In this document: positions 60,382 to 64,000 of the stretch, in pieces
Layout: every line of letters begins with the position of its first letter
Numbering within the stretch: position 1 is the first letter of the stretch
Assembly: GCF_004798865.1 (NCBI RefSeq)
Contig: NW_025336087.1
Span: 10,638,263 to 10,702,262 of the forward strand
Source: Varanus komodoensis
Taxonomy: Eukaryota > Chordata > Lepidosauria > Squamata > Varanidae
Length of the DNA: 64,000 nucleotides
Reading direction: 5' to 3'
The notes under the pieces: generated by a model
Database searches by the model: none
What the model was told of the DNA's origin: nothing
The model's input: only the letters and a program-made list of their open reading frames with translations
Translations under genes and position numbers: made by a program

Positions 60382-60450
60382 ATTACTTGAGTACCTAAGT
60401 GCACAAAGAGTACCTAAGTGCACATTACTTGAGTACCTAAGTGCACAAAG
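60382..60450. repeat. Short tandem-type repeat
   Basis: A 27-base unit that begins ATTACTTGAGTACC and ends GTGCACAAAG occurs at 60382-60408 and again, identically, at 60424-60450. A partial third copy (GAGTACCTAAGTGCAC) lies between them at 60408-60423. Confidence 0.9.
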
Positions 60451-62104
60451 GGTTCATGCATTAGTCAGAACAGTATGCAAACACTAGCTTCCATGGGCCT
60501 GTGATCCTGAATCACTTTGTATTTAAAGGGTAGCAGATATCTCAAGCAATTTCTCAAACAAGGCATCTAGAGACGCTCGTATTTTTATGACTTTGAATCA
60601 AGTTACTAGGAACATAAGAAATCCAACAACATGCTATTTGAATTGTAATTTTTTAACATCAGAGGGCTTTATCATATAACTAACACATCCTTCATAATGT
60701 ACCATAAATATAATTAATGTGAAATGCCACCATGCAGAAATCAGCATCACATGCAGTCCTCTTTGAAAGCATTATGCTCTTCCTTCTTGTTTGGATCCTT
60801 TTCCTCAGAACTTAAGCAAAAACAATTTAGTTGTAATTTTTGGCTGTTCATGTAGGACCATAAACTAGTGAATCACTGAACATCATATTCATCTTTAGGT
60901 GTACACAATGTAGCTTCCATTTTGTGCAAAATGCCTTAGTAGATGATACAGTTTATTAAATATTCTAACTGGACAGGAAAAAGTATTCCAGCCAATGTAA
61001 TTTTTGTTCAAGTATTGGCAGGCTTTTGATCTCTCCTAGTTAAAAAAGAAAGCCTACCACATCCTAACATATAAAGAATTTAAGTCATTTAATCACATTA
61101 CATCCATTATGCAAACATCAGATCTGCACTGTGGGTTCCATATGTATTGAATATGTACTGAAATTCTAGTACATTTGATCCATCTTTAAGCTGATGTATA
61201 AAACTCTATTTCTAGCAAGTTGGTACAGGAAGAATGATTTAAAATTATGTATATAATACAGCTCGATGAACATCTTAAAAAGTAACAAATGTAAACTACT
61301 CCTTTAATAACTGGAATATGCACTTTTGTATATAAGTTATATAGGACATATAGGTGATGAAAATGGGACTCCTGCATATCTCTGTTTTCAAAAGAGCATT
61401 AGGACACTAACTTGTGCATGTTTAAGGAGAGAAAAAGACTTCACACAACCAATATTTTCTGGCTAGAGGTTTTGTGAGTTGTATGATTTTTTTCTGTCTA
61501 TACCTGTTATATAGGATTGCTCCCTTAATACATCCCAAGTTATTTAAAGTACTTCTGTACTGCTCAGAACATGGGTGATTGTACAAACCCTGTCAACCAG
61601 TGAAACATTGAAAACGTGTACATCTTTCTCTTCACGGAGACATGAAGTTTATGCTAAAACATTAGCTAGAAAGATGGCATTTATGTATCTAGAGCCCAAG
61701 GCACACTGATTATTAGTGAAATCTGAAACATGTGAAGTTTTTCATTTGATTTCATGGCATAGGATGTAGAAGCCAGCACTGTAGCTATCTATGCATAAAA
61801 CCAGAAGGCTCTAATGGGTCACATTGGCCATTTCCTATTGAAAGTAAATCCATCCATCCATGCATCTCCTATAGAGCACTTTTTGTAATGTACACAAGGA
61901 ACAGGTGAGCTGCCAAAAGATGCTTATAGAGCAAATAGCTCAATATTATTGCACAGCAAACCAGGCCAAAATGTAGCAGGTAAAACAGATAAAGATAGAA
62001 AGCCTATGCATATACTCTGTTTCCTTTCTGAGGTTGTTAGTAGTTTGAACTAGGATCAATTATTTACCAATCCCACATATAGCCATCGCGTTTAATGGCA
62101 TGTG

Positions 62105-62340
62105 TTGCGCTCTTAGGTTTAGTTTTATTGAAATTGTTTTAGATGTTTAAACTGTTTTACATTTTTGTAGATTGGAATTTTAAATTCTTAAATTTGATAC
62201 TGCAATTTTATATTATGTTTTATTGTATCTATCCATATTTTGTATTGTGTATCTTTTTTGTGTGTTTTTGGAGAAATTATTATCAACTGCTCAGAGAGTG
62301 ATTTTGCTATTGGGTGGTATAAAAACCAAGAAATAAAGTG
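62105..62340 (+). mobile_element. Old CR1/L2-like LINE 3' tail
   Basis: A T-rich stretch followed by AACTGCTCAGAGAGTGATTT, TGCTATTGGGTGGTATAAAAACC and AAGAAATAAAG. This is an older version of the 3' end seen at 15.43-15.66 kb and lies 0.4 kb upstream of HOMER1 exon 5. Confidence 0.6.
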
Positions 62341-62747
62341 ATTTATTCAGTGATTGGTCAGACCCTGAGCAATCAGACCCTGAGCAATATCCAGACAGTG
62401 TTCTCTTGTGTGGCATTTCTGTTTAAAAAAGAAAAATTGAATTGTGTTTGCATGGCTTTGCCACTACCACTCCAAAGAGTCATGGGAAGGGAGAAAGTGC
62501 TGTGTCAAGCAGAAAGAGACATTTCCCCCATTGTACGCTGATAAGTGGGATGTGGGGAAGGGTGTCCTTTGGTTACAGTCCTCTAGACATCATTTGGTTT
62601 TCTAAACTAAATGTGTTAAAGCCCAGTAGGAACATGTCACTCCCCCCCAATACCTATCAAGTGCATGATAGCAGCAGATTTTGTTTTATCCTTGGGATTA
62701 TATTTTATAGAAGACACAACATGTAACCATGACTTTCTTTCTTTAAG

Positions 62748-62887
62748 GAATCTGCAGGTGAAATTCAATCTCCTCTTACACCTGAGAGTATTAATGGGAC
62801 AGATGATGAAAGGACAACCCCAGAAGTGACACAAAACTCAGAACCAAGGGCTGAACCAACCCAGAATGCATTGCCGTTTGCGCATAG
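62748..62887 (+). CDS. HOMER1: HOMER1 exon 5: conserved linker with P-motif
   Basis: Encodes residues 130-175 plus two bases of the next codon (140 bp). It starts ESAGEIQSPLTPES and includes the SPLTP proline motif at residues 137-141. In mammalian Homer1 this motif can occupy the EVH1 groove of another molecule. It is followed by INGTDDER and EPRAEPTQNALPF. Compared with mammalian Homer1 as I remember it, one residue is missing near ESAGGD and one Thr is extra in ERTTPE, so overall length is unchanged. The exon ends CAT AG before GTACAA, a poor donor. Splicing here leads to the long coiled-coil isoforms whose exons lie outside the window; not splicing gives Homer1a. Confidence 0.97.
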
Positions 62888-62921
62888 GTACAAATTCCAT
62901 TCACAAGTCCTTATTAAATAA
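62888..62921 (+). CDS. HOMER1: Homer1a-specific C-terminal tail and stop
   Basis: Reading straight through the exon 5 donor continues in frame to TAA at 62919-62921. The exon end and extension read HRYKFHSQVLIK. Mammalian Homer1a, as I remember it, ends HRYTFNSAIMIK, so both the length (11 extra residues after His) and the spaced residues R-Y, F, S, I-K agree. The total of 54+44+31+46+11 is 186 residues, the known length of Homer1a. This isoform lacks the coiled coil and acts as a monomeric, dominant-negative competitor of long Homers, made by intronic polyadenylation after neuronal activity. The tail is read directly; isoform use in this species is inferred. Confidence 0.93.
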
Positions 62922-63210
62922 TACACATGCACTATATTGCCAGGATGGTCAGTTTTTCCTCTTTCTTTATTTTTTGGTTTAAACTTAAGGCAAAGTTTTT
63001 TGTATGGGCCTATATCCAAAGAAAGGATATCTGTGTAATGAGTGTTGTGAAGGAGCCACACATGCCATTCAGTTTGCTTACTGTTTTCCTTCAAAGAAGG
63101 CACTGTTCAATTGAAAAAGAAGCTTAGCTCTGCCAGTGCAGATGTTTTCTCTCCTATGTATATATCCAGTCAGTATATCCCAACCATAGCTTTTTCTTAC
63201 AACAGAGAAA

Positions 63211-63216
63211 AATAAA
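63211..63216 (+). promoter_or_regulatory. Candidate poly(A) signal for Homer1a
   Basis: A canonical AATAAA 290 bases after the Homer1a stop, with GTGGG and a T-run downstream. It is the first such hexamer after the stop. It may be a minor or unused site, because mammalian Homer1a uses a distal one. Confidence 0.3.
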
Positions 63217-63351
63217 TGCAGTGGGTTACCTATTTTTGAAGTCCAGAGTATCTTAGTTGGAAACAATTTTTCAGTAAAAGCACTTTATTACTGTTTTTTC
63301 ACATGAAGCAATATTTAAAGACATAAGTCTTCTAGTGCAATTAATAGCTCT

Positions 63352-63595
63352 ATTATTTTATTATTATTATTACGTTTATACCATACTTTTCTTTCTCTTG
63401 CAAAGAACCCAAAGCAGCTTACAAATTGTCTTCCTCTCCATTTTATCGTAACAAAAACCCTGTGAGATGGGTTAGTTTGAAAGCATGTAAGTGATCAAAA
63501 CTCACCCTGTGTGTTTTGTGGCTGAATATGAACTAAATCCTGGGTCTGTCAAGACCTAGCCCAGCAGTCTGACTGCTATGCCACACTGGCTTCAA
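63352..63595 (-). mobile_element. MIR-like tRNA-derived SINE, reverse
   Basis: TTATTATTACGTTTATACCATAC, ACCCAAAGCAGCTTACAAAT, AACAAAAACCCTGTGAGATGGG, GTGGCTGAATATGAACTAAATCC and GACTGCTATGCCACACTGGC follow the order of the SINE copies at 20.2 and 37.1 kb, with more divergence. It lies within the Homer1a 3' UTR / intron 5 region. Confidence 0.65.
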
Positions 63596-64000
63596 TGGAA
63601 TCCTCCAATATTTGGATTACCTTTCAAATTTGTTTTAAATCAAGCAACACCTGTAATAGAATAATTCTTTACAGGGTGTCAGCCAGCTGTGCCCATTATA
63701 CATTCCTTTCCAGGCACTATCTCCCAGCTTGCTCTAATAGCCTGACAGTTCTCTGTACACATGGGCATGCTCAGTTCTCACTGAGCTATTTTGGAGTCTG
63801 TTTCTAAAGTTTTTGTGCTTTGCATCTTATTCAGCCAAACACTCTTTCTCACTGCTGACACTTAGTGGCATCCTAGTGGTAAGATCTGGGTGCTGGATAT
63901 GGCAATCTAGACCACAATTTGACTGAACTGTTCCCATTTTGTCTGAGACATGTTTACTATTTCTGCAGCTGTAAAGCAGGATTTGGACTAGTTAACCTGA

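Larger units (their letters stand above)
56181..62747 (+). other. HOMER1: HOMER1 intron 4
   Basis: A 6.6-kb intron with donor GTGCGT and acceptor TTTCTTTAAG. It contains a pyrimidine-rich tract at about 57290-57500, an antisense CR1-like relic at 57700-58500, a short tandem-type repeat at 60382-60450 and an old LINE 3' tail at about 62105-62340. Other parts look like ordinary intron. Confidence 0.9.
62922..64000 (+). other. HOMER1: Intron 5 / Homer1a 3' UTR (window ends inside)
   Basis: After the Homer1a stop the sequence is the start of intron 5 for the long isoform and the 3' UTR for Homer1a. The first AATAAA is at 63211-63216, followed by a GT-rich then T-rich stretch, so it is a possible but unproven poly(A) site; mammalian Homer1a 3' UTRs are several kb. 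I see one ATTTA pentamer, near 63313, before a MIR-like SINE at about 63352-63595. No exon 6 (coiled coil) is present before the window ends. Confidence 0.7.

Noticed and set aside
63352-63595. Possible conserved 3' UTR control element for Homer1a
   Set aside because: Matches the MIR-like SINE copies at 20.2 and 37.1 kb, so it is an insertion.
1-64000. tRNA, rRNA and snRNA genes
   Set aside because: Only SINE-derived tRNA-like heads were seen, none with a complete cloverleaf reading. No rRNA or snRNA sequence recognised by eye; a covariance-model scan would be decisive.

Overview
This window is vertebrate nuclear DNA, most likely from a squamate reptile (lizard or snake). The evidence is a split gene with GT-AG introns, a CpG-rich promoter, and a repeat mix of BovB/RTE, CR1/L2-like and L1 LINEs, MIR-like SINEs, hAT and Tigger DNA transposons and a DIRS retroelement. 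BovB together with abundant CR1/L2-type tails points to Squamata. This is inference from remembered repeat families; no search was run.

The only host gene recognised is HOMER1, on the + strand. A CpG-rich promoter and a long leader (about 20.93-22.80 kb) end in an exon that carries just ATG GG. Coding exons 2 to 5 lie at 46921-47077, 52987-53118, 56088-56180 and 62748-62887. All junctions keep frame, and they encode the EVH1 domain and the conserved linker of the postsynaptic scaffold Homer1. Exon 6 and the coiled-coil exons lie beyond the right edge. Reading on through the exon 5 donor gives a short in-frame tail and a stop at 62921. This is the immediate-early isoform Homer1a, 186 residues in all, so the window holds the complete coding sequence of Homer1a but only the first part of long Homer1.

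Region by region: 0.35-6.09 kb is a nearly full-length but broken DIRS-type retroelement with inverted ends and an internal complementary region. 8.8-10.03 kb is a hAT-like DNA transposon with an 8-bp target duplication, followed by BovB and L1 pieces. 11.3-12.7 kb is an old gammaretrovirus-like pol fossil on the minus strand, and 13.97-14.75 kb is an LTR-like block. 15.1-16.7 kb is an L1 remnant split by another LINE tail. 16.9-20.5 kb holds SINE and LINE relics. 20.9-22.8 kb is the HOMER1 promoter and leader. 22.8-64 kb is HOMER1 introns and exons, with a 213-bp hAT MITE, a Tigger deletion derivative, a foldback repeat, a BovB 3' end and several CR1-like relics.

I did not find a new multi-gene system. 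The most informative signals are the Homer1a read-through tail, a regularly spaced row of CRE-like sites just upstream of the leader, the architecture of the DIRS element, and several cleanly bounded transposons and perfect hairpins.
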